A stretch of DNA of 64,000 bases from positions 14,022,673 through 14,086,672 of the forward strand of contig CM033115.1 of the NCBI GenBank assembly GCA_019321725.1. Direction: 5' to 3'. Of this stretch, positions 13,552-25,560 are shown piece by piece. The DNA comes from Paulownia fortunei. Taxonomy: Eukaryota; Streptophyta; Magnoliopsida; Lamiales; Paulowniaceae. The notes beneath the pieces were generated by a model that saw only the letters and a program-made list of their open reading frames with translations, was not told the DNA's origin and made no database searches. Position 1 is the first letter of the stretch; every line of letters begins with the position of its first letter. The position numbers and the translations under genes were made by a program.

Positions 13552-14198
13552 TCAAAGTTTCGTGTTGTACTTTAATATTGTAACATCTTGTGTGGCATTC
13601 ACTTCTATTTTCTCCATGATATATATATATATATATATATATTTAAGATTCGAAATTCCTAGAATGACACTTACATTAACCGCTTTGATCATATTTTCGT
13701 AGTTCAAGTATCTCAATTTTTGGTGCCAAATTTGAGCTTCATCTAGCTCTAGCTCCATGTTCTAATAGGTCTTGCCATGTTTCAACAGATAGCAATTGTC
13801 TGATCATTTCCATCCTGTCAAAATACACTTTTAGTCTTATCAAACAACAGACATAAATCTTTAGTAAATTTAACAAATAAATCTTGATCACAAAGTTAAC
13901 TAGTACTTATCAAATTAGCCTTAAATCCCTCAACATGCAAAATATTATTTAATTTTGGGAGATAATTTACATCAAGTATACCTTTGTCAAGTACTCTACA
14001 CATGACACCATTACCAAAAGTGACATGTCCTTCCTCCATGATTTTATAATTTCTCAAGTTCATAAAGGGAGGCATTTTGAAATTGTTGTTTGAAGGCCGG
14101 ATGGTTTTATCATATCCTAAAAATAATTTATCATAAAACCAATCATCAAACATGACAAATATCATTTTAAAGAAAGTGATAGCATGCTTTAAAGCCAT
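13552..14198 (-). pseudogene. Ty1/Copia polyprotein fragment (pre-integrase region)
   Basis: Minus-strand peptide from 14198 down to 13896 contains EEGHVTFGNG, LPKLNNILHVEG and KANLISTS, the segment before the Copia integrase. Reading on in the same frame gives an in-frame TAA where the family has Gln, then LCDQDLFVKFTKD and a second in-frame stop. Further down (13758-13640) IWHQKLRYLNYENM is the GAG-pre-integrase HxxLGH-like block. The frame then runs into a TA microsatellite at 13619-13641. With at least two stops and no integrase core or reverse transcriptase nearby, this is a dead fragment. Family assignment is good; its LTRs were not clearly located, although 14560-14720 looks LTR-like. 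Confidence 0.8.
13619..13641. repeat. TA dinucleotide microsatellite
   Basis: Pure alternating AT run inside the Copia fragment. Similar TA runs lie at about 17419-17438 and 30747-30768. Confidence 0.95.
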
Positions 14199-16359
14199 AC
14201 ATCAAATTGTATACTCATATTCCCAATCTATCTATGCTATATTAAAATTATGGATCTTGAAAGATGTTTATTCTGATTGTGAGAGGACAATGTTGCACTT
14301 ATTGTTGAGTACCCTCACTAAATAATAGTCATATAATAGTAACAATTGATATTAATAATGAGCAATCAACTCATAGTAAGATAAAAATTTATATTAATAA
14401 TAAGTTGAAGGGTCATATATTTATTGACCTCCTATACCATACTTCTTGTTATTAATAATAAAAATTGATATAGACCGCTGCTCAATTTTAATAAATTCAA
14501 TTAAAATTCTTAGTGTTGTGTGAAGTATTGTAACATCAACTTGATTAGTGTTATTAACTTAATATTGTAACATCAACTCATAGTGTTGTTAACAGTGTTG
14601 TAACATCAAGTTAAAACACGCAGCGAAAATAAATAAACATAATAATTTTTAACGTGGCAAAGTACAAAGTACTCTATATGAACGAGGCGATGCCTAGATA
14701 AAAAAAATTCACTAATTAATATCAATTTTACATAATACAATATGGAATTAAATCAATTTAAAGGCTCTATCTCAAACTAAAGATCATTTTTTGTATTTCA
14801 TTAATTAATTGTTTCAACGAGCTCTCTCCAACTTTAATAGAATTGTTGGATTTTTCCTAATTTTGAACTCTTTCATATGACTGATGCGGTTTTGTCCCGA
14901 ATATTTTCACCTTCTTCTCCCAAAAAATATATACAAAGAAGGCTTACTCAGTCTTGATTCACTCATGGCACTGTGAAGTTCATCCATACATTTCTTCAAG
15001 CTTGAGACTTGAATATATGTAGCATGTTCAATCAGTCCAGAATCCCCTCTAAATCTGAATCGAGTATTGATTTATTGCATGTAAGGATAAGTCAAACTCT
15101 TATTTTTTGTCTTATCTTCAAGATTCTCTAAAATCTTCTCTTTCCTTGTAAAACCAAATCAAATAGATTTTAATATCAACACAATTTTCTTTAATCTAAT
15201 CACATAGAATATAAGTAACACATATCTTGTATATCCTAGAATTATGAAAATCTGCACAAATTAACAATAATTGATTAAATAATATCATGTTCCTTCAGCA
15301 TTGCAACAACATCTGCAACACCTATCTACTTTGCAAAGTTGGTTCTTTGCTGCAATCATAAATGCCAACATTTTTTACACTAACAAAAATTATCATTTTA
15401 TTTTTTTTAAAGAAAAATATTGATTGGTTCTTCAACTCCCCTCCAATGACTCAAACCCATAATCAAGTGGATCATAGGTGTACAATACTTGCCAACAGAC
15501 AACCTTGTCTCATCAATAAAAACTATTAATATTAAGCAAGTTGAAACATCTTGTATTAATTGATTTTGTACCCCTACTTAATAATAATAATAGTTTATAT
15601 CAATAATAAGAAGCAATCAAGTGATGGTCAAGGTGTAAATAAAAACTAATAATAATTGTTATTTGTATTGTAGACAAGAATACTTTGCTAAGTCAATTTG
15701 TTGGAGAAAGGAGTCAGTTCTTGTCAATGCAGGAGATACCGTATCACTCTTCTATTTAGATACAGAATATGTTTTTAAAAAGAAAGAAGTTTTTAACAGT
15801 TAAAACAAAAGGATATATTGCATTAGACTTGAATAAATTGACAAACTAATTGGAACAATAACAAATCTATAGCTACAAATTAGTTTTCCCCATTAGACAT
15901 CAAAAAATAACTCTTGAAGTTGATTTATATAGGACTCGGGTAACCTAATTACATTATTAGAAGTGGCTTGTCATATAACACATCTCAATTATCTGATATT
16001 AATCTTGTCACTAAATGATCATCCACGATATGAAAAGTTGTAAGGAAAAGGAGAGGAGATAGGTGAATTACATATATACATATATGTACATATTTTTTGA
16101 ACTTTTGTATAAATTGGCTAATTGAGTTTTTACTGTTGTACCGAACATTATATAATGGTGAGGGACTATAAATTTTGATAAATATTAAGTATAGTAAGCT
16201 GGGGATAAGTTTTCTTTTCCACATATTATCAATTCAAAAAAGGCAAAAGTAAAAGAAGAGATGGAGGATATATAGAAGAGAAACAGAGAAAAAATGATTC
16301 ACTAAGTCGAACATTTTTGTTGGTTCGTGATTTTTTCTATATATGCATTGTTGGGGAAT
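14199..16359. other. Intergenic stretch with possible decayed LTR sequence
   Basis: No gene. A segment at about 14560-14720 (repeated TTGTAACATCAA, then CGCAGCGAAAATAAATAA and AACGTGG) resembles the start of many plant Copia LTRs. ATTAATAATAA-rich stretches at 14340-14460 and 15530-15660 look related to each other. Boundaries and a paired LTR could not be fixed. Confidence 0.3.
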
Positions 16360-17024
16360 ATGTTAGCATGTATTGGGTCATGCAACATACCTGTCCAATG
16401 AATTACAAAAAAGAACACACACTTTGTCAAATTTTTCAATCAATACTTCGCTTGTTGTCATGGTAAGTAGAGAAAAGATGTTTAAAAAGTGAAGAAAGAT
16501 GAAACATAATAAATGAGCGTAAATACAATTAGTGATGATTTATGAAAAATTCTAGAGATTGGATAAAAATAGTAATAGAAGAAGATAGAGAGTATAAAGA
16601 GGCGTAAAAATTGTGAGTTGTAATAATGAATTCGATCATTAGAAATTTTTTAATAATATTATTTTTTTCTTTTCATTAAATTTAAATATTTATATTGCTA
16701 CAAACAATAATAATCACCTCATTAAACCATTTTCAAAGTCATGCAAAAAAGAATGATATGTATTGGGTCATGCAACATGCTTGTCCAAGGAACAAAAAGA
16801 GAAAAATACTTACATCAAAGTCTTTAATCACTACTTTCTTTGTCCATCTAAGTGAGAAAATGCGTCTAAAAAGTTAAGAAAGCTGAAACATATAAAGGAA
16901 CAATCACCGCTGACGATGACCTATGAAAAATTATGGAGTTTGGATAGAAATAGAAAAAGAAAAAGATGGAGAGTATGAAAGAGACTTAAAAGTTGTAAGT
17001 TGTAATAATAAAGTCGATCATATT
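16360..17024 (+). repeat. Direct noncoding duplication, two copies about 390 bp apart
   Basis: Copy 1 at about 16360-16645 and copy 2 at about 16753-17024 share, in order, TGTATTGGGTCATGCAACAT, a TTGTCCA segment, AAGAAAG-TGAAACATA, CTATGAAAAATT-like, a purine-rich GAAAAAGATGGAGAGTAT-like block, and GTTGTAATAATGAA/AAGTCGATCAT. Divergence and small indels show the duplication is not recent. Function not evident. Confidence 0.75.
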
Positions 17025-19171
17025 TTTAAAAGTATGAAAGAGGCTTATGTTACTAATGAAAAATTTATATTAATATGATTAAAATTAAATAAATTTTTTA
17101 AAATTTTAAAAATAAATTAACAATTTTTTACTTTTTAAAAAAGAACTTATAAAATTTTAATATTTTATTTTAAGAATTTATAAGCTTATTTTTTAATTTT
17201 TTTACTAAATATTTTAGAAAATCTTATAAACTCTCAAATATTTTATAAAATATTTTTATAAAATTATAAATTCAACGAAACACGCTTAATTCCAGCTCCA
17301 ATCTAAGCGAATTTCTATGAAATAATTGTGATTTCACATCTAATTAGAAATCATAAGTTTGAACAAACTGAAAAATAATTTGTTGGAGCGTCTACTTGAA
17401 TTGGGTTGGTAGAAATATTATATATATATATATATATATGCATGCCAGGAATCAATAATTTTTTAAGCCAACTTTGTAAAAGACACGATTAACTAGAAAT
17501 CCAGAAGGAAGTACGGAAAGTAGTGGCAATGAGGACGGCAGTCTGATTAACTTAATGGAAGATATCTTTACCAAACGATTTTGACTTCAGGTCAATGACG
17601 GGATATTTTAAGAACAGCCTCTACAGAATATCTCATAATGTCGTTGTAATACAAATTTCAAACCAGCTTAGCAAGACAAGAAAATATCGTTATTGATGAA
17701 ATTTATTGAATTTGATGAAAATATATAAATATTTTTTTTTTAATTCGTTGATTCTTCCCTTTAAAAATATGATCTTTAGATTTTGGATTTATTTGAAGGT
17801 AGATTTGTCCTTTAATTTCCTTCAAGAATGTATTTGATTTTTAATAATGTTAATTCAAAATATTCAGTATCGTGATCTCGAATTAAACGTTATAATATGA
17901 AAATTATTGATATTTTTAGATTTTACAAGTTGTTGGTAAAATCAACTATTTAATCTCCTTCAAAATTAATTTAATTTTTAATAACAATAATGTAAGTATT
18001 TAGCAATGTAATTTTGAGTTAAACACTAAATATACTAAAATATTTGATATTCGTCTTGAATATAGTGACTCTCCTTGAATTTGAATGCATTTGATTGAGA
18101 TGATTTCGAAATTTTTTCTAACATCTCTTTTGATTGAACTTATTTTATATATTTAACTTTTTGAAAATGACTCTTATTTATACTTTTAGAATAGAGTGCT
18201 TATCACTTTTACTTAATGGCATGGGAGGATTTGATTAGTTATTCGTGATTTAATGAAATTTTATTATCTTAATTATAAGATGTGATTTGAATTATCAAAA
18301 TATTGGTATATAGTTACATAATTTGTAAAGTATGATTTTTATTATCAAAATATTATAATTTCGTCAGTGGTAATATTTAATTTGCTTATCAATTAAATAT
18401 TTTATTTATTTTTAAAATTTAATAATAATTTTAACAATAAACAAAAATAAAAAATTAATAAATAAAAATATATTATAAATATCAATGCATAATTAACTAT
18501 AAATTTTTTATGTCTATAAACTATCAATGGTTAAGTGTACGTAAATAAAAATAATGAATGTCAAGCATTACATAGTTTTGAATGAAGTTTATTGAAGGGA
18601 GAAGACCAAATATGGATAGAAATGGTTAAAAACAAGGTTAATTATAAAAATTATTTATGAGATTTAACTTATTTATAAAAATTATTAATTTTAAATTTAT
18701 AAATTATAAATACATCTTAATATTTCTCTTCATTATTTTTAAACTATATTTACTATATATCATTGTTAAAATAATATTTTTTTTTCGTTGATATTAGTAT
18801 TTTCAGCAAAGGTGATTGTCGATGAGTGCAATATTTAAAATAAAAATAAATTTAAAAAAAAATAATTGTAATACCTCAAAAATATATTTATAATTTATAA
18901 ACTCATAGAGGTAATTTTTGTAAATTGATCAAACATTATGAATGATTTAATTAATCCTAAAAACAAAAGTCAACAAGTGAAAAAGAAACAAGAACATGAA
19001 AATATAGACCACATAGACTAGTCAAGAACATAATGCCCACTGTTTACATTAGGCCATTCATTCACACACTGAAGTTATCTCACTATTAAAACAATTGACA
19101 GTAGACAAACAGAATTGACTTTGGTTCAACCATTTTGGGCTAAACAGTGAAAAATCATGGATATTTTGCAC

Positions 19172-19179
19172 TATAAATA
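19172..19179 (+). promoter_or_regulatory. TATA box of first PR-10 pseudogene
   Basis: TATAAATA about 110 bases before the ATG, followed by a CACA-rich leader that is also recognisable before the second copy. The promoter was therefore duplicated with the gene, arguing against retroposition. Confidence 0.6.
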
Positions 19180-19289
19180 GCAGCTCGGCTTCTTCCATCT
19201 CCCATCACACTAAGGCACATACACAGCCATTCAACAAACCTTTCTTCTTATTCCTTTCCCCATATCACTTCAAACATAAACATTTAACT

Positions 19290-19731
19290 ATGGGTGCCAT
19301 CACTTAAGTTATGGAGATTCCTTCCACAATCCCTGCTGCAAAGATGTTTTGAGGCTGTCGTTCTCGACGCAGACACCCTCTTTCCCACAGGCCATCAAAG
19401 GTGTCGAAATCCTTGAGGGAGATGGCGGTGTAGGAACCGTCAAGCTCATCAGTTTCGGCGAAGGCAGCCAGTATAAGATTGTGAAGCACTGTGTTGATGC
19501 TTTTGACAAGGAAAACTTGACCCACAGTTACAGCATTGTTGAAGGGGATGCTCTGATGGGCGTTCTTGAATCCATCACTTACCATATCAAGATTGTTCCA
19601 GCTGAAGATGAAGATGGAGGAACAGGAGCATTTACCACACCAAGGGCGACGTTGAGATTACAGGTAGAGAGAAGGCCTTAGCAATGTTCAAGGCCATTGA
19701 GGCTTACCTCCACGCCAATCCTGATGCCTAA
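19290..19731 (+). pseudogene. PR-10 / Bet v 1-like protein, broken copy 1
   Basis: The reading starts MGAIT then TAA at 19305-19307. An insertion makes ATGTTTTGA at 19344-19352 instead of ATGTTTAAG. About 11 bases are missing near 19386-19392 compared with the sister copy, and there are further deletions near 19605-19670. Between these the family is unmistakable: [20 protein letters not shown] is the glycine-rich P-loop of Bet v 1 proteins, followed by KHCVDAFDKENL and EGDALMGVLESITYHIKIVP; a shifted end gives AMFKAIEAYLHANPDA. PR-10 proteins are about 160-aa cytosolic defence and ligand-binding proteins induced by stress. No intron is present. With a stop at codon 6 it cannot be translated in full. 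Confidence 0.88.
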
Positions 19732-21376
19732 AGACCATTTACATGGCCCTTTCTGAAGACTATTACTTGTGTGATTTCTTATTCTTTTAACTTTGCATCT
19801 ACACTTTCAGAATATCGATAAGTTGTATTTTGATGTAACACTATATTGGATTTGTTACAATGTTTACCCATAAAGTTTGATTTCAATCTGTTGAATATTA
19901 CATGTATAGTTCTATATTGGACCCTACGGCTACAACTGATACAAAACGACAATAAGATTGTGAGTGTTAAATAAAGTTGAAGGGTAGCAGAGGAGACTTA
20001 CCATCTTATGCATATATATTAAGATGAGAAATGGTCAAGCGCCAGAGGACTTAAATCTTGGAAGTGTACATTAAACTAATGTTGCAATAACAACCTTAAT
20101 CTCTTGTTGAAAGATTTGTTCAACGCTAACAAGCCCATTGTTCTGATGCAGCTCAGCACATTTATCGCAATATACTCGTTTTATGAAGAGCTGAACCTCT
20201 GAAAGTTATCAACTCTGTGTCTGAGCAGAATCTTGAAAGGAAAAACAAAAATTGTTTTGAAGGAGTATTCAGGTGTTGTTTTGCTAAAATAATTTCTATG
20301 TAAAAACTAATCATGTCGACATAATTGTTTTCTGAGGATCAATTTCAACATAATTAGTTCTTTTTTAATCACTGTTTTTTTCAGAAATGCCTGTGTGCTA
20401 GCATACCATGATGCTCATAATAAATCACATTAATCAAGTTATAAGGAAAAATAAATGGAAAAACAGAACAAATTATTTTCTCCTTTGTTTTTATTTTATA
20501 TTTCACCATCTTCCATGAAAAGAAGGCCTATGGATCGAGCCTAGCCTAAGCGAATTTTAAGTGGAATATTAGTTTTCTTTCATTTATGTAGGAAGAATAA
20601 GTCTGAACAGACTCGAATTATGTAGGTAGACTATGATATGTATGCATTTCCAGGAATATCACAGTACTTTTTTAGGCCAACTCTAAATAAACATGATTAA
20701 TAGAAATGCCGACAAAAGTATGGGAGGTACCTTGCAGTGAGCAGACTAGTCTATGATTAAGTGCTCTAAAACACATTTCAAGAAGAAAAATATATGTCAT
20801 CATTAGTTTAATTGAAGATGTCCTCACCAAAAAATTTTGACTTTAGGTCAACTGTATGATATTTAAAGAAAATTCTCTGTAGAATATCACATAATACCTA
20901 GATCAAACCATATCAATGGCTGTTTGCCTGTAAATTATATAAGAATGTCAAGAAATCAGGGCCTTTTGACAAAGATTGTTCTCATATCAAAGGCAGTTAA
21001 CTACTTGGAGGAAGTTAAAACCTTAAGAATTTGCATCAGTTCTTGGCTTTTAATAAGGTGATTTAATGAGTGCCTATGAACCTGAGTAGCTAACATTTCA
21101 ATTTGGATTTGCCTAGATTTCAATCCACCCCTTGCGGACAAAATTATTTTCTCTGCAAAGTAAAAAAAGACACAAATTTAACATAGGTCTAAAACAAAAT
21201 GTGCTGGATATGAAGAAAACTCACCCTGTTATCAGTAGAAAAGAAGTTCTTTTCTCATTGAATAATATGCACTTTACATAGTTGGATTTTAGATCCATTG
21301 TGCTATAACTACCGAATATTGAAAGATCATGGATATTTTTTCACTAAGTCACCCAAGAGAACGTTCTACGTTTCAC

Positions 21377-21384
21377 TATAAAAA
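21377..21384 (+). promoter_or_regulatory. TATA box of second PR-10 pseudogene
   Basis: TATAAAAA about 130 bases before the ATG, in a position matching that of the first copy. Confidence 0.55.
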
Positions 21385-21509
21385 GCAGAGCTCAAATAGC
21401 AGCTCTGCATCATACATTTCTCATCTGGCTAAGGCACACAGGCTAGCCATTCAACAAATCTTCCTTCCTATTCCCTTTTTGATCTCACAACAAACTTAAA
21501 ATCGTCGCC

Positions 21510-21964
21510 ATGGGTGCCATCACTTATGATATGGAGATTCCTTCCTCAATCCCTGCTGCTAGGATGTTTAAGGCTGTTGTTCTCAATGCAGACACCCTCA
21601 TTCCCAAGATCATGCCCCAGGCTATTAGAAATGCCGAAATCCTGGAGGGAGATGGCGGTGTGGGAACCGTCAAGCTCATCCATTTTTGGCGAAGGCAGCC
21701 AGTATAAGAGTGTGAAGCACCGTGTTGATGCTCTTGACATAGAAAATTTGACCCACAGCTACAGCATTGTTGAGGGTGATGCTCTGATGGGAGTTCTTGA
21801 ATCCATCACTTACCATATCAAGATTGTTCCAGCTGAAGATGGAGGATGCATATGAAAGAACAGGAGCATTTACCACACCAAGGACAAGATTAGCGAAGAG
21901 AAGATCAAGGAAGGCAATGTTCAAGGCTATTGAGGCTTACCTCCAAGCCAATCCTGATGCCTAA
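21510..21964 (+). pseudogene. PR-10 / Bet v 1-like protein, broken copy 2
   Basis: Starts cleanly, [20 protein letters not shown], and runs through [15 protein letters not shown]. An extra base in the T run at 21683-21687 then shifts the frame, ending early at 21707. In the shifted frame [36 protein letters not shown] and EDGGCI follow, then TGA at 21853-21855 where relatives have Cys (TGC), then KNRSIYHTK and EEKIKEG. About 16 bases are missing near 21915 compared with copy 1, so the ending AIEAYLQANPDA lies in another frame. Three independent lesions make this a pseudogene, although its promoter and 5' leader look normal and an N-terminal peptide of 65 aa could still be made. Its lesions differ from those in copy 1, so the two copies decayed separately after duplication. 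Confidence 0.85.
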
Positions 21965-22486
21965 AGACCAACTAAATGACCTTGATTGAATACTATTATG
22001 TGATTTCTTCTTCTTTTATGTTTTGCATTACACTTTCAGAGTAACAATAAGTTGCATTTCACTGTATTTTTTCATCAAAGGGTGCTTGTTTTTTCAGTTT
22101 GTTCACGTGGAAGTATTACTGTACTGGCTCTATTACAAACTATACCCATAAAATTTAATTCCAATCTGTTGAACATTAATAGTTCTGCATTGCACCCTAT
22201 AGCTGCCAAAATGGAAATAATATCATGGGTCTTAAATGAAGTTGAAGGATAGACGGAGAATAAGAGGAGTAACATGTTGGAATTTGATTACTTTTATGAA
22301 AAAAAATATACATGAATTAATCAAAAGATGTAGTGAGTAAACATATTGTAATAATTATGTCTTTTGGAAGAGATGTTTATTAAAACTTATAACTTTTGAT
22401 TCAAGAAATGTATCTTTCAAAGAATCATAACTTCGGTTACAAAAGGGTGTCAAAATCTGTCATACCTTTTTCACTAACATCTGTTT

Positions 22487-22680
22487 TTTCAGAAGTTCTT
22501 GAAGGGAGGCATTTGAAATTGTTATCCAAAGGCCTCGAATGGTTTTGTACTATTCTCGAAATGATTTGTCATGCAACCCGACAGTAAACTAGTAACTGGG
22601 GCAAATATCATTTTCAAAGAAAGTAACTACACGGTTCAAAATCACCCATCAAACTCTATATTCATATTCTCAAATATCTG
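22487..22680 (-). pseudogene. Short Copia fragment related to the one at 14050-14220
   Basis: Nucleotides here align with 14058-14220: AAGGGAGGCATTT-GAAATTGTT, AAGGCC-GGATGGTTTT-like, a CAAATATCATTTT-AAAGAAAGT block, and CATCAAA-T-TATA-TCATATTC. The minus reading gives NNFK between proline-rich residues as in the other fragment. It is only about 190 bases long and carries no intact domain, so it is a remnant of the same Copia lineage. Confidence 0.55.
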
Positions 22681-23054
22681 ACTTGCTGATGGAGTTTCAT
22701 CTCGGGGAAAAGAGTGGGACTGTACATGAGGCTAATGGGAAATTCCCATGGATAGTTGGGAAATTTCTATTGGATCCATTTGAACGAACTAAAAATCAGC
22801 AATCATATCAAATATTTGAAGTCTGATTGGAAGTGGTTTTTGGTACTTCTGAACTTTGCCTTCTTATTTTATTGCTGATGATTGATTTTATATGATGTTG
22901 TGACTTTTGCTGGATTAACAATGATAATCTCCAATAACAGCAACATTATTTTTTGAAGGCACGAAATATGCAAGAACTAAAGTTACAAATAATACTTAAC
23001 ATTTAAACAATTCACTTGAAGAAAAGGCAATCAAGATTAAGTCCAGATCATAAA

Positions 23055-25360
23055 TTATTGCTCAGTCTCATGCTCCAATGATACTTGAGTTGTCGCATTC
23101 TTGATATCTCTCTTATTTCCTGGCTGCTTTGGTCTTTTTCTCTGCTCTTTTTCATCCTCCAGATGAGAGACGTTCTTTATATCCTGTAAAGTTAGATACG
23201 TACATCCGAAAAATCAAGAATAATAAGTAATTAAATTGGACTTGGATCATGAAAAAAGGAACTACTAGTACAAGTAAACAGAATGAAGAAAGGAAGGTGG
23301 GCTTTCCTTTCTATGAAGATTCTTGTATGATCTGAGTTCTATATTCGCTTTCTGTATTCAATTTCGTTCTCGTTCCAACTTGCTTTGGTTCTGACTCAGT
23401 TTAACAAGAATACAATGGAGCATGTGTTCCCAAACACAAAACAGAATTTGAAATGGAGAAAGCTAAGACGTAATTTTTGGTTTTTCGTCTCTGTTGCATA
23501 TTTGTTAGTTTCATTCTTTAGGTGTATGGACTGAATCAGTAAAAAGTCCAAACATTTTTCTAGTTTATTTGAATTTTTTTTTTTTGCTTTTATAAGTTTA
23601 CCTTTGATTCTCTTGGACACAAGTGGCTAGATGCTGAATTTTGTCTGGAGAAACTTCTTGTCGCCTTATTCCTAGTCTTGGCTGGTCTTGGAACATTCTT
23701 TGGGGTGGATAAAGTACCAATTTCAACTAGTGAACAAACCTCATTAGATCCACAGCTCTCCTTCTCCTCCATTGCTGCATCCAGCATTCTTTTCCTGACT
23801 AATGTTTTTTGGCTACCGGTTATGCTGTCTTCCATCAAGGTAATTTCTGACTGACGGGCTGCCATCCATCGTTCCAGCCAGCTCCAACCCGTGTTGGTTT
23901 CATCATCACTGGCTGTGATTTGTTTCTTCTTTGAACAAATTCTTAGCTGAAAAGTTGAGAAAAGGCATAATAAGTGCAACTTTGGTCTCAATTATTCCAT
24001 CCAATTTCATCTGCTTCTTTGCATACCTGTTGGGAGAAAGCATATGCCAGAGCTCTCTCGCGCCTTGTTGCTGCTTCCAGCCTGTTCTGCATTCTCATTT
24101 TAGATATTACACTACTGACAGTGCTATCATCCCAATCTTCCTGGTGATGAAGAATAAAAAGTTTTTTAAGTTGGAAACGACAGCTTAAGATCCTTAGAAA
24201 TGCATTAAGCAGGGGATTACAAGTAGGATGAGTCCCTGGAGAGAACAGTTTTCAGTTTCAATATTGCTTGAATATGTGGTATCTGTCAAATTCTACCTGG
24301 ATTTTCAGCACTTGGGCTCTGGTTCTGTGTCGTATTGTATGGCGCACATCAAAGCTTTCCTCCTTGATTGAGAAAATCTCAGAATTCCCAGTTTGAACTT
24401 CAATTGATGTGCCTATAGACTCCCTACTTGGACTAGCTGTGGTCTCATGCTTGCCATCCTGCATCTTGGCTCCATCTTGTGCACGCCTGACCTGCAGTTT
24501 GAAGCACTCAAGTTATTACAACAGGCCAAGAAATGTAGATGCAGGCCTAAGCAAGTTACAGAAAATAACATATATTTTATTTCAGTGTTCCCTAAGCTTT
24601 GTCTCAACATCTTTAAATTGCGCACATTGGATCAAACAGTCATATTAGGATTATCAAATATGAACCCCTGAAAGAGCTTTTTAGAAAGAAAAGCATATAG
24701 ATATTTGTATCTGATTGTATTGACCCGAAAGCTTCTAAATGCTGACTGGATGATCACTGCAGCATCTTCTTGCTGGAAGAGTTTGTAGGTTGAGTTTTGT
24801 TTTTCCTTTCGGTTTTCATCTTTTGAATGTCCATGCAGGGGTTGATTAACAGTAGCCTCAGAGCTCCTCACAGAAGCCGCATCGTCCCCTGCATAAACTG
24901 AAGTAATCTCTCCTCCACCAGCGGTACTGGTAATTGTAGTTCTGTTGCTCCTAAAAGAAGCCAAGTCCACCTCTGCCACCGTTGAACTTCTAACCGAGGC
25001 TGAGTCCTCAGCTGCAAGGACTGAATTATGTTCATCACCGCACAAATATGATCGTACTGAATTACTCCATCTTTTCTTTTCCACTCCATAGCTACTTGCC
25101 TGATGATCCTAAATGTAGCCAAACATTGAGTTGTTATGTCCCAAAACGACAAAAAACAAAATCATGTCAGATATGCTGTAACCAATGCTATATAAGACTT
25201 GGGAGTTTCTATGCAACATAATGCAGAAATGTTAGCAGTTTGTTTGTAAAATGGACAATAATAAGCTTCAATCCATGATCAGACTTACATGGCTCTCATG
25301 CCTCTGCACAGACCGGCTTTTCGAGAATACACTTCTAACAAGCTCCCCAGTTATACCCAT
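23055..25360 (-). CDS. IQ67-domain (IQD) family protein, six exons
   Basis: Minus-strand exons 25360-25289, 25108-24725, 24491-24297, 24140-24027, 23946-23602 and 23183-23055 join without frame breaks to 412 aa; every intron is phase 0 and GT-AG. IQD proteins bind calmodulin and act as scaffolds on microtubules, plasma membrane or nucleus. The N terminus MGITGELVRSVFSKSRSV is typical of the family. Exon 2 carries repeated SVRSS motifs and ends in an IQ motif that is completed across the splice: IIQSAFRSFR joined to VRRAQ (I144, Q145, R149, R154, R155). This phase-0 intron inside the IQ67 region is a family hallmark. The second and third IQ motifs are not recognisable. Exon 4 has the family block RRERALAYAFSQQ (residues 242-255), and exon 5 has GWSWLERWMAAR near residue 275. 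The C terminus is basic. It resembles the IQD32/33-type branch, but I do not claim orthology. Confidence 0.88.
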
Positions 25361-25560
25361 CTCAGCCAAACAATCCCAAGAAAGAATTCTCAAACAGAAG
25401 AAATTTCTGATTATGTTTAGGAAAAGAAGAAAAGCAAGGCATGTCAACTATATAATGCTGATGATGTCCCCTCTGGAAAGAATAGATTTTTAGTTAAAGT
25501 AGACTAGCACATAGTACTACACATCACACAGGTACATTATTTAGTGACTTAATTAAGCTC

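Larger units (their letters stand above)
17292..20000 (+). repeat. First copy of the PR-10 segmental duplication
   Basis: 17292-17650 aligns with 20550-20905: both have CTAAGCGAATTT, CAGGAAT, a TTTTTTAAGCCAACT-like string, CCAAA-GATTTTGACTT-AGGTCAA and a CTGTAGAATATC-like end. Then 19100-20000 aligns with 21300-22275 (promoter, PR-10 pseudogene and 3' region). The spacing differs by roughly 1 kb, so about 17700-18960 is an AT-rich insertion in this copy or a deletion in the other. Confidence 0.75.
20550..22275 (+). repeat. Second copy of the PR-10 segmental duplication
   Basis: Pairs with 17292-20000 as described for the first copy. The 3' flank also aligns: CACTTTCAGA, ATAAGTTG, ACCCATAAA-TTTGATT/TTTAATT, CAATCTGTTGAA-ATTA and AAATGAAGTTGAAGG recur at 19800-19985 and 22030-22250. 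About 60 extra bases sit in this copy near 22065-22125. Confidence 0.75.

Noticed and set aside
23590..25152. Several overlapping frames on both strands in the IQD locus
   Set aside because: Only the six minus-strand segments carry family motifs and splice in frame; the others are shadows.
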